Source of the DNA: Sediminibacterium sp.
Lineage (GTDB): Bacteria > Bacteroidota > Bacteroidia > Chitinophagales > Chitinophagaceae
Assembly: GCA_016786865.1 (NCBI GenBank)
Contig: JAEUVE010000018.1
Location: forward strand, 1-64,000
Direction: 5' to 3'
DNA: 64,000 bases
The translations under genes and the position numbers were made by a program. The notes under the pieces were generated by a model, which had not been told where the DNA came from, searched no databases, and saw nothing but the letters and a program-made list of their open reading frames with translations. The stretch's first letter is position 1, and the number at the start of each line of letters is the position of its first letter. Positions 53,721 to 63,300 of this stretch are shown piece after piece.

Positions 53721-54101
53721 ATGGCTCGTATTGCCGGTATTGATTTACCAAAAAACAAAAGAGGTGAGATTGGTTTAACCTATATTTTTGGTATCGGACG
53801 CTCAACAGCTCAGTATATCCTGGATAAAGCTGGTATCGATTACGATAAGAAAGTAAACCAGTGGAACGACGATGAGCAAACTGCTATCCGTAACATCATC
53901 AACAATGAGTTTAAGGTAGAAGGTGCGCTGCGTAGTGAAGTGTCTATGAACATCAAGCGTTTGTTGGATATTGCCTGTTACAGAGGTCTCCGTCACCGTA
54001 AAGGATTGCCTGTGCGTGGTCAGAGAACCAAAACCAATAGCCGTACCAGAAAAGGTAAGCGTAAAACAGTTGCCGGTAAGAAAAAGGCCGCTAAAAAATA
54101 A
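53721..54101 (+). CDS. rpsM: 30S ribosomal protein S13 (uS13)
   Basis: 126 residues. [26 protein letters not shown] and the Lys/Arg-rich tail [27 protein letters not shown] are the S13 signature, with a slightly longer basic C terminus. It contacts the 30S head and the tRNA. Followed by a hairpin-rich 153-base spacer before rpsK. Confidence 0.97.
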   Translation: MARIAGIDLPKNKRGEIGLTYIFGIGRSTAQYILDKAGIDYDKKVNQWNDDEQTAIRNIINNEFKVEGALRSEVSMNIKRLLDIACYRGLRHRKGLPVRGQRTKTNSRTRKGKRKTVAGKKKAAKK

Positions 54102-54107
54102 CTAGTT

Positions 54108-54232
54108 AGCCCGGAGCAGAAACGCCCCGGGCTTTCTTACTTAAACCCTGTTGTTTTGGATCGCCCGAAAGGGCAGGAGAAGCGCAGGTTTCCCGAAAGG
54201 GAATTATTATTAACCAAGCCCGTTGAATCGGG
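54108..54232 (+). promoter_or_regulatory. Hairpin-rich spacer between rpsM and rpsK
   Basis: Four stem-loops: agcccggagc/gccccgggct (54108-54117 with 54124-54133, one mismatch) followed by ttctta; gccc-gaaa-gggc (54163-54174); ttccc-gaaa-gggaa (54190-54203); and cccg/cggg (54219-54232). Two carry GNRA loops. It may attenuate or protect the mRNA, or bind a ribosomal protein. Confidence 0.5.
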
Positions 54233-54254
54233 TAGATTACCTTAAAAGCAAATC

Positions 54255-54665
54255 ATGGCTAAACCACAAAAAGCGCAGAACAGTGCAAAAGCTGCTGCCA
54301 AGAAAAGAGTTGTAAAAGTAGATGCTGCCGGAGAAGTGCGTATCTCTGCAACTTTCAACAACATTATCATCAGTTTTACCAACAAAACCGGTCAGGTTAT
54401 CAGCTGGAGCAGTGCTGGTAAAATGGGTTTCAAAGGTTCTAAGAAAAACACTCCGTATGCTGCACAGATGGCTGCTGCAGATGCTGCTAAAGTAGCAATG
54501 GACGCAGGTCTGAAGCGGGTGGATGTTTTCGTAAAAGGACCAGGTGCAGGTCGCGAAGGTGCAATCCGTTCTATTGCCCAGTCTGGTATTGAAGTTACTT
54601 CTATCAAAGATGTAACCCCTATGCCACACAACGGTTGCCGCCCTCCTAAGCAGAGAAGAGTTTAA
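54255..54665 (+). CDS. rpsK: 30S ribosomal protein S11 (uS11)
   Basis: 136 residues. An Ala/Lys-rich N terminus precedes the S11 core ([41 protein letters not shown]) and the conserved C-terminal [16 protein letters not shown]. It stabilises the 30S platform. A 144-base spacer follows before rpsD. Confidence 0.97.
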   Translation: MAKPQKAQNSAKAAAKKRVVKVDAAGEVRISATFNNIIISFTNKTGQVISWSSAGKMGFKGSKKNTPYAAQMAAADAAKVAMDAGLKRVDVFVKGPGAGREGAIRSIAQSGIEVTSIKDVTPMPHNGCRPPKQRRV

Positions 54666-54675
54666 TCTTCCTAAG

Positions 54676-54777
54676 CCCCAACCGGGGTAGTGGAAATTAT
54701 ATATTGAGCCAACAAGGTTTCATTTATCAAAAGGTTGCCCGATTTATTTTTTACGATTTTTAACCGATCGAAGCAAC
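54676..54777 (+). promoter_or_regulatory. Structured spacer between rpsK and rpsD
   Basis: A cccc-aacc-gggg hairpin (54676-54687) and a longer imperfect stem (gttgc 54734-54738 with gcaac 54773-54777, and cgat 54740-54743 with atcg 54767-54770) lie in the leader of rpsD. S4 controls its operon in other phyla, so this could be an S4 target, but that is inference. Confidence 0.4.
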
Positions 54778-54809
54778 GAATTCAAAAAAAATCGAAATGA
54801 ACAAAAACT

Positions 54810-55415
54810 ATGGCACGTTACACAGGTCCTAAGACCAAAATCTCCAGAATTTTCGGCGAACCTATTTTAGGTAATGCCAAGTGGTTAGGTAAGAATTCTA
54901 ACCCTCCCGGACAGCATGGTGCTGCCCGCAAGCGTAAAACTTTGGGTGAATACGCTTTACAGTTGAGAGAGAAGCAAAAGGCAAAGTACACTTATGGTGT
55001 ACTGGAGCGCCAGTTCCGCAAGACTTTTGAAGAAGCTCAGCGTTTAAAGGGTGTTACCGGTGAAAACCTCATCAAATTATTGGAAGCACGTTTGGACAAT
55101 ACAGTATTCCGTTTAGGATTAACTGCCAGTCGTCCTGAAGCACGTCAGCTGGTTAACCATAAGCACATCACTGTGAATGGTGAAATCATGAACGTACCTT
55201 CTTACACCTGTAAGCCAGGCGACATCATTGGATTCAAACCTAAGAGTGCAGATAATTCAGGTATCACCAGCAAGAACCGCGGTAAGAATCCTAAGTTCGG
55301 CTGGTTGGATTGGAATGAAACCGAGAAAAAAGGTACATTCATTACTTTCCCTGAGCGCGAAAATGTTCCTGAAAACATTAAGGAGCAACTGATCGTGGAA
55401 TTGTACTCTAAATAA
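54810..55415 (+). CDS. rpsD: 30S ribosomal protein S4 (uS4)
   Basis: 201 residues. MARYTGPKTKISRIFGEPIL, KQKAKYTYGVLERQFRKTFEEA and the S4 RNA-binding domain (LLEARLDNTVFRLGLTASRPEARQLVNHKHITVNG, then VPSYTCKPGDII) match the family. Primary binder of 16S rRNA. It precedes rpoA by 41 bases. Confidence 0.97.
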   Translation: MARYTGPKTKISRIFGEPILGNAKWLGKNSNPPGQHGAARKRKTLGEYALQLREKQKAKYTYGVLERQFRKTFEEAQRLKGVTGENLIKLLEARLDNTVFRLGLTASRPEARQLVNHKHITVNGEIMNVPSYTCKPGDIIGFKPKSADNSGITSKNRGKNPKFGWLDWNETEKKGTFITFPERENVPENIKEQLIVELYSK

Positions 55416-55456
55416 TGCTATCAATTCACCCAAATAAGTAAAAAACAAGTTCTGAT

Positions 55457-56458
55457 ATGGCCATATTAAGCTTCCAAAAGCCAGACAAAATCGTTCTCCA
55501 GAAAGCAACTGATTTTGAAGGACAATTTGAATTTCGCCCGCTCGAACCAGGCTATGGTTTAACCATCGGTAACGCACTCCGCAGAGTACTGCTGAGTTCA
55601 CTGGAAGGTTATGCTATTGTTGGTATCAAAATTGACGGTGTTGATCATGAGTTTGCCACCATTAAAGGTGTTACAGAAGATGTTACTGAAATCATCCTGA
55701 ACTTAAAGCAGGTTCGTTTCAAGAAACATGTAGACCATGACATCGCTACAGAAAAAATCAATTTGTCTATTAAAGGCCGCAGCGAATTTAATGCAGGCAT
55801 GATCGGCGAATTATCACAAAGCTTCCAGGTGATGAACCCGGAACTGCTGATCTGCGTAATGGATCCTTCTGCAAAGCTCGACATTGAACTGACCATCGGA
55901 AGAGGTCGCGGATATGTTCCTGCTGAAGAAAATAAAGTAAAGGATGCTCCATTCGGATACATCGCTATCGATTCTATCCACACTCCCATCAAGAACGTGA
56001 AATACGCTATCGAGAACTATCGTGTGGAGCAAAGAACCGATTACGAGAAACTGATCCTTGATGTAGCTACAGATGGTACCATCCATCCTGAAGATGCTGT
56101 TAAACAGGCTTCCCGTATCCTGATCCAGCACCTGATGATCATCACCGACGAAAACATCACTTTCGACAACAAGGAAGACAAGAAAGAAGATGTAGTGGAT
56201 GAGCATGTACTGCAACTGCGTAAGGTATTGAAAACACCACTGGAAGACCTGGATCTCTCCGTGCGTGCCTTCAACTGCCTGAAAGCAGCTAAGATTAACA
56301 GCCTGAGCGAACTGGTTCAGTACGAGCAGGAAGACCTGATGAAGTTCAGAAATTTTGGTCAGAAGTCACTGTCTGAAATTGAGCAGGTACTCACTGAAAG
56401 AGGTCTGAGCTTTGGTATGGATCTGGGTAAACTGGGTCTGGATAACCTCGATAATTAA
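55457..56458 (+). CDS. rpoA: RNA polymerase subunit alpha
   Basis: 333 residues. The N-terminal dimerisation domain ([31 protein letters not shown]) joins the C-terminal helical domain with the HhH motif ([48 protein letters not shown]), which contacts UP elements and activators. Standard bacterial length. Two perfect 7-bp hairpins follow in the rpoA-rplQ spacer. Confidence 0.97.
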   Translation: MAILSFQKPDKIVLQKATDFEGQFEFRPLEPGYGLTIGNALRRVLLSSLEGYAIVGIKIDGVDHEFATIKGVTEDVTEIILNLKQVRFKKHVDHDIATEKINLSIKGRSEFNAGMIGELSQSFQVMNPELLICVMDPSAKLDIELTIGRGRGYVPAEENKVKDAPFGYIAIDSIHTPIKNVKYAIENYRVEQRTDYEKLILDVATDGTIHPEDAVKQASRILIQHLMIITDENITFDNKEDKKEDVVDEHVLQLRKVLKTPLEDLDLSVRAFNCLKAAKINSLSELVQYEQEDLMKFRNFGQKSLSEIEQVLTERGLSFGMDLGKLGLDNLDN

Positions 56459-56496
56459 TCAACCCCGGCCCAAAAGGGTATGGGATTTTATAAACC

Positions 56497-56544
56497 GTTC
56501 CGGTTTACCGGAACACCCTCCACAAATCCTGACACGGTGTGGAG
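56497..56544 (+). promoter_or_regulatory. Two hairpins between rpoA and rplQ
   Basis: Perfect 7-bp stems gttccgg/ccggaac (56497-56514) and ctccaca/tgtggag (56518-56544). No U-tract follows, so they are not full terminators; they could dampen or stabilise the transcript. Confidence 0.4.
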
Positions 56545-56560
56545 CTAAAACATAAACGTC

Positions 56561-57079
56561 ATGCGTCACGGAGACAAAATCAACAACCTCGGCCGTAAAA
56601 AGGCACATCGGGTTGCGTTATTGCAAAACTTAGCAAGTCAGTTAATTACGCACAAGCGTATCGTTACCACTTTGGCAAAAGCAAAAGCCCTGAGAGCTTA
56701 TGTTGAGCCATTGATTACCAAGACCAAGAAGAATGAATCTGCAACACAGATCAGTCACAATCACCGTCTGGTATTTGCCGAATTACAAGACAAAGCTGCT
56801 GTGAAAGAACTGTTCACCGTAGTTGGTCCTAAAGTTGCTTCCCGTCCGGGCGGATACACCCGTATCCTGAAACTGGGCATTCGTCCTGGTGACAACGCCG
56901 AGAAAGCAATGATTGAGTTGGTAGACTTCAACGAAATCTACGGTAAAGGCATCGAAAAAGCTGCTGAACCTGCTAAGAAAACACGTCGTAGCCGCGCTCC
57001 TAAAAAAGCAGAGGCTGCCGCTGAAGAAGCTACTGCAGCACCTGAAGCAACTACAACCGAAGAAAAAGCAGCTGAATAA
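56561..57079 (+). CDS. rplQ: 50S ribosomal protein L17 (bL17)
   Basis: 172 residues, longer than the 116-130 typical of most bacteria. The core is 1-125 ([45 protein letters not shown]). The last 40 residues are an Ala/Glu/Lys-rich tail ([36 protein letters not shown]). Such tails are known in Bacteroidota L17 and are probably disordered. Last gene of the operon. Confidence 0.96.
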   Translation: MRHGDKINNLGRKKAHRVALLQNLASQLITHKRIVTTLAKAKALRAYVEPLITKTKKNESATQISHNHRLVFAELQDKAAVKELFTVVGPKVASRPGGYTRILKLGIRPGDNAEKAMIELVDFNEIYGKGIEKAAEPAKKTRRSRAPKKAEAAAEEATAAPEATTTEEKAAE

Positions 57080-57101
57080 TCAATGCAGTTGTTTTAATCA
57101 T

Positions 57102-57136
57102 AAAAGGCATTCCGCTTCAAACGGGATGCCTTTTTT
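57102..57136 (+). terminator. Terminator of the alpha operon
   Basis: A 13-bp stem aaaaggcattccg/cgggatgcctttt (one G-U) with a 7-base loop and a run of six T after it. Confidence 0.9.
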
Positions 57137-57240
57137 CATATCCTCCGGGATTGGATTTAAAAATTTAGCAGGTGTGAGAAAATTAACCGGTTTTTTTGAC
57201 AAATATGGTTTTCTTTTGCACCCATAAACCCGCCTCAATT

Positions 57241-58335
57241 ATGCCACATTCGAAGAAGCCCGCTGTACTGATTCTCGCAGACGGCCACGTATTTCATGGA
57301 TTATCTTTTGGAAAAACCGGAATTGCTACCGGAGAAATTTGTTTTAATACCGGTATGACCGGCTATCAGGAGGTGTTTACTGATCCAAGTTATACAGGCC
57401 AGGTGCTGATCATGAATAATGTGCATGTGGGTAATTATGGTGTGAAGGATTCGGACGTGGAGAGTTCCAGTGTTAAAATCCGTGGGCTGATTGCCAGAAA
57501 CCTGGAGGAACAATTCAGCAGAATGCAGGCAAAAGGAGATCTGAATGCCTACCTGATCGAGAACAATATCGTAGCTATTGATGGTATCGATACCCGGGCG
57601 TTGGTTGCGCATATTCGTACCAAGGGTGCCATGAACTGCATCATTTCTTCTGAAGAAACAGATGTTGAAAAGCTTAGGGAAATGCTGAAAGCGGTTCCCG
57701 ATATGGATGGTCTTGAACTGGCCAGCACCGTGAGTACAGAAAAGGAATATGAAATGGGTGATCCCGCTTCTCCGATCAGGGTTGCTGTGCTCGATTTTGG
57801 TGTGAAACAACATATTTTACAGTGCCTGGTTTCCAGGGGCGCCTACATACGGGTGCATCCTGCCAAAACCCCGTACAGCCGTTTAAAGGAGTTCAATCCG
57901 AACGGATACTTTATCTCCAATGGTCCCGGCGATCCGGCCGCAATGCCCTATGCCATCACCACAGTAAAGGAAATCCTGAACGAGCGGAAGCCTGTTTTTG
58001 GGATTTGCCTTGGTCATCAGTTGTTGGCGCTGGCCAATGATATTCCTACCTTTAAAATGCACCACGGTCACAGGGGACTGAATCATCCGGTGAAAAACAT
58101 CATCACAGGCCAATGCGAAATCACTACGCAGAACCACGGTTTTGGCGTTGATCCGGAAGCCGTACGCAAGCATCCCAATGTGGAAGTGACCCACCTGAAC
58201 CTGAACGATGATTCCATCGAAGGCATCCGTTTAAAAGACCGTCCGGCCTTTAGTGTGCAATATCACCCCGAAAGCACCCCTGGTCCACACGACAGCAGGT
58301 ATTTGTTTGATCGCTTTGTGGAAATGATGCAGTAA
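57241..58335 (+). CDS. carA: Carbamoyl-phosphate synthase small (glutaminase) chain
   Basis: 364 residues from the ATG at 57241 (the frame is open to 57196 but the promoter region lies there). A substrate-transfer N-terminal domain precedes the class I glutaminase domain with FGICLGHQ (Cys nucleophile), and HPESTPGPHD supplies His/Glu. It feeds ammonia to CarB for arginine and pyrimidine synthesis. carB is not adjacent within the window. It is followed by aroQ after 9 bases. Confidence 0.96.
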   Translation: MPHSKKPAVLILADGHVFHGLSFGKTGIATGEICFNTGMTGYQEVFTDPSYTGQVLIMNNVHVGNYGVKDSDVESSSVKIRGLIARNLEEQFSRMQAKGDLNAYLIENNIVAIDGIDTRALVAHIRTKGAMNCIISSEETDVEKLREMLKAVPDMDGLELASTVSTEKEYEMGDPASPIRVAVLDFGVKQHILQCLVSRGAYIRVHPAKTPYSRLKEFNPNGYFISNGPGDPAAMPYAITTVKEILNERKPVFGICLGHQLLALANDIPTFKMHHGHRGLNHPVKNIITGQCEITTQNHGFGVDPEAVRKHPNVEVTHLNLNDDSIEGIRLKDRPAFSVQYHPESTPGPHDSRYLFDRFVEMMQ

Positions 58336-58344
58336 ATTTACCGT

Positions 58345-58770
58345 ATGAAAATTACTATTATCAACGGACCGAATTTGAATCTCTTAGGTAAAAGAGAACC
58401 TGCTATTTATGGTGGACAGCCTTTTGAAGCCTATCTCGATAAATTAACCGCACTGTTTCCGGAAGTAGAGTTTACCTATTTTCAGTCGAATGTGGAAGGA
58501 GAACTGGTGAATGCCATTCAGAAGCACGGTTTCAGCGTTGATGGTATTGTATTGAATCCGGCTGCTTATACCCACACTTCAGTGGCGATCGGAGATGCCA
58601 TTGCTGCGATTACTTCACCTGTGGTGGAAGTGCATATCAGCAACGTTCGCGGCAGAGAAGAGTTCAGGAAACTTTCTTATGTTTCCGGTGTGGTAGACGG
58701 CAGCATCACCGGACTGGGACTTTCCGGTTATGAGCTGGCCGTTCGTTGGCTGCTGGACCGCAATAAGTAA
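58345..58770 (+). CDS. aroQ: 3-dehydroquinate dehydratase, type II
   Basis: 141 residues. ITIINGPNLNLLGKREPAIYGG with catalytic Tyr and Arg, then LNPAAYTHTSVAIGDAI, and EVHISNVRGREEFRKLSYVS are the type II dehydroquinase motifs. Shikimate pathway step in aromatic amino acid synthesis. Nine bases after carA, 17 bases before the glycosyltransferase, so probably one transcript. Confidence 0.96.
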   Translation: MKITIINGPNLNLLGKREPAIYGGQPFEAYLDKLTALFPEVEFTYFQSNVEGELVNAIQKHGFSVDGIVLNPAAYTHTSVAIGDAIAAITSPVVEVHISNVRGREEFRKLSYVSGVVDGSITGLGLSGYELAVRWLLDRNK

Positions 58771-58787
58771 GTACTTCACTTTCAATA

Positions 58788-60329
58788 ATGGATCAAAGAT
58801 CTTATTCGGTTAAGACCGTTTACCTCATTGTGATTGCGGCAGCCATCAAGCTGCTGGTTGCCCCTTTGTTGGAACTGGGCATTGATGAAGTGTATTACTG
58901 GACTTACGCCGTTCGACCGGATTGGAACCAGTTTGATCATCCACCTATGGTGGGACTACTCATCCGGTTAACTACGCTGAATTTATGGTGGCCCAGTGAA
59001 CTGAGTTTTCGTTTGGGAAGTGTACTGGTGGCTGCCTGTTCTACCTGGATCCTTTTTAAACTGGGCAAACTGATCTCCGGTGAAAGAACCGGTTGGTTTG
59101 CTGCGCTGCTCTATACTGCTTCGGTATATACCGGGTTCATTGCCGGCTTTTTTATTTTGCCCGATACGCCGCAGATGCTTTTCTGGACAGCTTCTCTGTA
59201 CCTGATGGCCTATCTGTTGATGAAGCGGAACAAGGACAAAGTGCTTTCTATCTGGCTGCTGCTGGGCCTTATGATTGGCCTTGCCACCCTCAGTAAAGTG
59301 CATGGATTATACTTGTGGGCCGGTTTTGGTTTATTTCTGCTACTGAAAAGAACTTCCTGGTTATTGAACTGGAGATTGTACGCCGGGGTTTTTGTAACCA
59401 TTCTTTGTATCCTGCCAATTGTTTACTGGAACTGGGAGAACAATTTTATTACGTATAAATTTCACTCTGAGCGGGTTACACACACGGGCCTGCAATGGGA
59501 ATCTCTTATAAGGGAAATTGGAGGAGAATTTGCCTACCAGAATCCGGTCGTGTACGTTTTACTGCTACTGTCTGTGATTGCCTTGCTGACCAATAGAATC
59601 CGCTTTAATCAGCGCAGAACCGGTATCTGGCTTTTTTGTATGAGCATTCCCATGATCCTCATTTTTTGGTTAGTGGCACTGTTTAATCCAACACTGCCGC
59701 ATTGGAGTGGCCCCGCATTTATTCCGCTGTTTTTAATTGGAGCGCTTTACCTCGATAAAATGACTACTGCTTTGTTCCCCGAGTGGATCAAGATTTCGTT
59801 ATCGCTGGTGGGCGTTGTATTGGTAACGGCGGTGGTTCTGGTGCATTATGCTCCAAGAAATTTCGGAAGCCAGGATAAGGAAAATTACGGTGAGTATTGT
59901 CCCACACTCGATTTATCCGGTTGGTCCGATCTGGGTAAAACCTTTACGCAGTTGGTACAAAAAGACCGTTCAGATCAGCTTATGCGGCCGGATGCATCCT
60001 TGTTGGTGAACAATTATTTTCCCGGAGGACATGTTGAGTTTTATGTTTCCCGTCCATCCGGGCTTCCGGTGATTGGCGTTGGGAAATTACAAGACCTGCA
60101 TATTTTCGCCTGGCTCAATAAAGACCGTCCACCGCTTCGGTTGGGTGCCGATGCCTATTGTATTGTACCTTCCAATTTTCCAATGAACGTTGCTGATGCC
60201 TATGGCGATTATTTCACCACCATTCTTCCGCCGGTAGAGCTGAGGCAGATCAGAAACGGTGGGGTAGTGAGGTATTTTTACATATATCGTTTAAAGAACT
60301 GCAAGAAAGTTCCTGCGCCCCTGCTGTAA
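58788..60329 (+). CDS. Integral membrane glycosyltransferase (GT39/ArnT-like)
   Basis: 513 residues with about 11 predicted membrane helices. The first periplasmic loop has the acidic active-site pattern GIDEVYYWTYAVRPDWNQFDHPPMVG of the PMT/ArnT superfamily, which uses polyprenyl-phosphate sugars. A soluble domain of about 130 residues forms the C terminus. Acceptor not known (lipid A, protein or polymer). Last gene of the carA transcript. Confidence 0.85.
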   Translation: MDQRSYSVKTVYLIVIAAAIKLLVAPLLELGIDEVYYWTYAVRPDWNQFDHPPMVGLLIRLTTLNLWWPSELSFRLGSVLVAACSTWILFKLGKLISGERTGWFAALLYTASVYTGFIAGFFILPDTPQMLFWTASLYLMAYLLMKRNKDKVLSIWLLLGLMIGLATLSKVHGLYLWAGFGLFLLLKRTSWLLNWRLYAGVFVTILCILPIVYWNWENNFITYKFHSERVTHTGLQWESLIREIGGEFAYQNPVVYVLLLLSVIALLTNRIRFNQRRTGIWLFCMSIPMILIFWLVALFNPTLPHWSGPAFIPLFLIGALYLDKMTTALFPEWIKISLSLVGVVLVTAVVLVHYAPRNFGSQDKENYGEYCPTLDLSGWSDLGKTFTQLVQKDRSDQLMRPDASLLVNNYFPGGHVEFYVSRPSGLPVIGVGKLQDLHIFAWLNKDRPPLRLGADAYCIVPSNFPMNVADAYGDYFTTILPPVELRQIRNGGVVRYFYIYRLKNCKKVPAPLL

Positions 60330-60360
60330 TACAGCGTTCTTCTTTTGCAGCTGGATAATA

Positions 60361-63300
60361 TTATTGTTTGCGGGTGCTGTCGGTTTCCGGCTTGCTTACT
60401 TCAATCGGCTCCTGTTTTGCACCAAACAGGCTTTCGAAATCCTGACGGAACGAGATGCTGGCACCCTGACGGTTTCTTCTGCCAAAGTTGGCGCCACTGA
60501 TGTCCAGACTGTTTTTACTGAAGATGATGGCCCGGAGTTTTCGGTCCTGCGACAAAATGATTTCTATGTTCAGATCGGGCAGCCACTGAAAGTTGCCGCT
60601 TTGTACGGAAGAACTGTTGCCCAGGTTAAAATCGAGGTCTCCGCCAAATGTTACTGTTACATTGTTGTTGAAGAAACTGCGGCCTACTTTAAAATTCACC
60701 CGGGAACGATCGAGTCTGTTGCTGTTGGCCTGTACACTGGTTCCATCGGTTCCGAATATACTGGAGCTGCTGTACAGGGATGCACCCAGGTCGAAGCGAA
60801 GACTCTTGTCGCGCGTGATTTTATACAGGAGGTTAGACACGGCTTTGTTGACCTCCTTGGTCAAAATCTGTGATAAGCTGTTGATGCCGATGGAACTGAA
60901 GGAATAAGGGTTGCTGCCGGTGGTGATGCTGGTTTCTCCCGGTGGCGCAAATGAATTGAATACAATCAGGAAGGACACCTGTTTCAGCATTTCATTTTCG
61001 TCTTTCTGTATTCTGGTCAGGAACTGTGCAAATTCATTGTCGTTTTTAATAGGACTTCCCTGCGGAAAGTCGAGCCGGAATTTGATATCGGGTTTGCTCA
61101 GCTGGTTGCGAAGAGAAGCAATTACCAATACATCACCCCGATAGCCTTTTACCAGACCACTGAAACTGTTCTTGCCAATCAGGTCCGACAGGGATACCCG
61201 TTCTGCTGTATACAATGCATCCACACTGAGTTCTGCCTTATACGGATCTCCGTTCCATTCTATATAGTTGCCTGCATTGGGCATCAGGTCGAATGGTTTT
61301 TTCAGCAAGGACTGAAAATTAAAATCGTATTTACCCCTTTCGATATTATACCTGCCCTTGATGGTCAGCGGATCGATGGTGCCGGCCTTGATGCGTAGTC
61401 TGCCATTGCCCACCGCCTTGATTACATCCCCGGTTAGTTCGTCGAGGATTACATCAATCTGTACTTTGTTGTTAGCTGTAACATCGAGGTCCACGCTCAG
61501 GTTGAAATTGCTCTTTGGTTTAATCTGCTCCATTTCGGTGCCGTACTGCTTGAACACAATAAAATCGGCTGCCCCGCTTTCCCTGCTTACCGAGTTGGGA
61601 ATGGTGATATGTGAACTGTCGTTGGATTCTGCCGTGATGACCATCTTGCAGCCCGTTTCAGGCCCTTTGAAACTCATGCTGGCTTTACCAATGGCCCGGC
61701 CATAAAACTGCTGGTTGTCGGTAGCCTTGGTATCGATCAACAACAGTTTGTCTGTAGACAGATCAAAATCGAAGACCATGTTCTTGAAGTTCTTCTCGTA
61801 GAGTTTACCAGCAACGGTACCCTTGTTCTTATACTGGTCGTAAATGGTGAACCTTCCGAAGTTGATGCCGTCTTCCTGAAAACGGATCAATGCCGAATCG
61901 ATTGTATAGTATACCTGTGTATAATCTACTTTAAGGCCACCCTTTCTCAATTCTATATTCCCGAGCAGATCAGGTGCATTTGGGTCGCCGCTGATGGTGA
62001 GTGCACCTGTTGCTTCGCCCGATAAATCGCTGAACAATCCTTTCAGGAACTGTTCTACAATGCCTATGCGGGATCGGTTGAGTTCAATGGTTGTTGTAAA
62101 GGATTTGCCTGTTGAGTCTTTGAGGTTGTAGGATCCGTCGGCAGTAAAATTGTAACCACTGTTGGGAGAGATGACTTTAAAAGGTATCAGGCCGCTGCTG
62201 CTTCTGTATCCTGCATTAACAAACACCACACCCACAGAATCTTCGTCGATGCTGAATTCCTCTGTTTTTAATTCTGCATCTGCAGAAAAATCGTCGAAAA
62301 AATTATAGAGGTTCACAGAGCCCGTGGTTAATCCCTCCAGTCGGGGATTTTTCATGAACAAAGAAGTGATGTCTCCCAGTATCAGGTTTTTCAGTTTAAC
62401 TACCAGGTTATTGTAATTGCCCACTCCATTTAACCGGCCCGGTTCTACCGTGATTTCCTGGAATCCCTGAGTGAACTTTACATTCTGTGCATTCAGTAGT
62501 TTCTTTCTGATCTCGATGAAGCCTGATTTTTCAATGTGCCAGGCCTTATTATTCAGTACAAAAGAAGAGGGGCGGAACTGCACTTTTACGCCATCATCCA
62601 GGGTGTATACATCTGCATTCAGGGATGCTTCGTTTAATGCATTGGACGCGCTGGTATTGATTGCTACCACGGAATGATCCTTTCTGGAAGTGATGTGGAT
62701 CACCGAGTTGGGTAAGCGCATACTGTCTCCCAGTTCAATACTCTTTATGGTGGAGGATACTGCAAGTGAATCAAAATTGCCGTTTCCGGTAAGTGAAAAT
62801 CCAATACCGGAATAGTTCTTATACCTGCCATAGGGGATGTATGCATCTACTCCCAGTTTATTGTTGCTGGTGTTGATAGATCCGTTCAGCATTACATCGT
62901 TGAATCCGGAAACATTTTTTTCAAAGAGCCGGATATAGGGTTCAAAGTAGCCCGTGTTTATGGAGAAGGTAAACTGCTGGTTTCTTGGGGTGGATTTAAG
63001 CGGTTTAATGTAAGCAGGATAGTAGTTGTACAGAAATGCCTGGAAACTGGCTGGCAGTTCCATGATGCTGAACCGGCCTTTCACCGTTGCATTGAAATCG
63101 TTGCTGCCGACATGCAGTGTTTTCAGCGAATCACTGTAGTCCGAAGTCAGGTTCAGTGAGTCGAAGCGCACATTGGTTTCGCTGCTCCTGATTTCGGCAT
63201 TGAGGAATTTAGCGGTACCGATGAATTTGTCGATATTACTTCCGGTAAAGTTTACGTCGAGCAATCCTACTACCTGTATTTTTTCTTTTAGGAAATTCAG

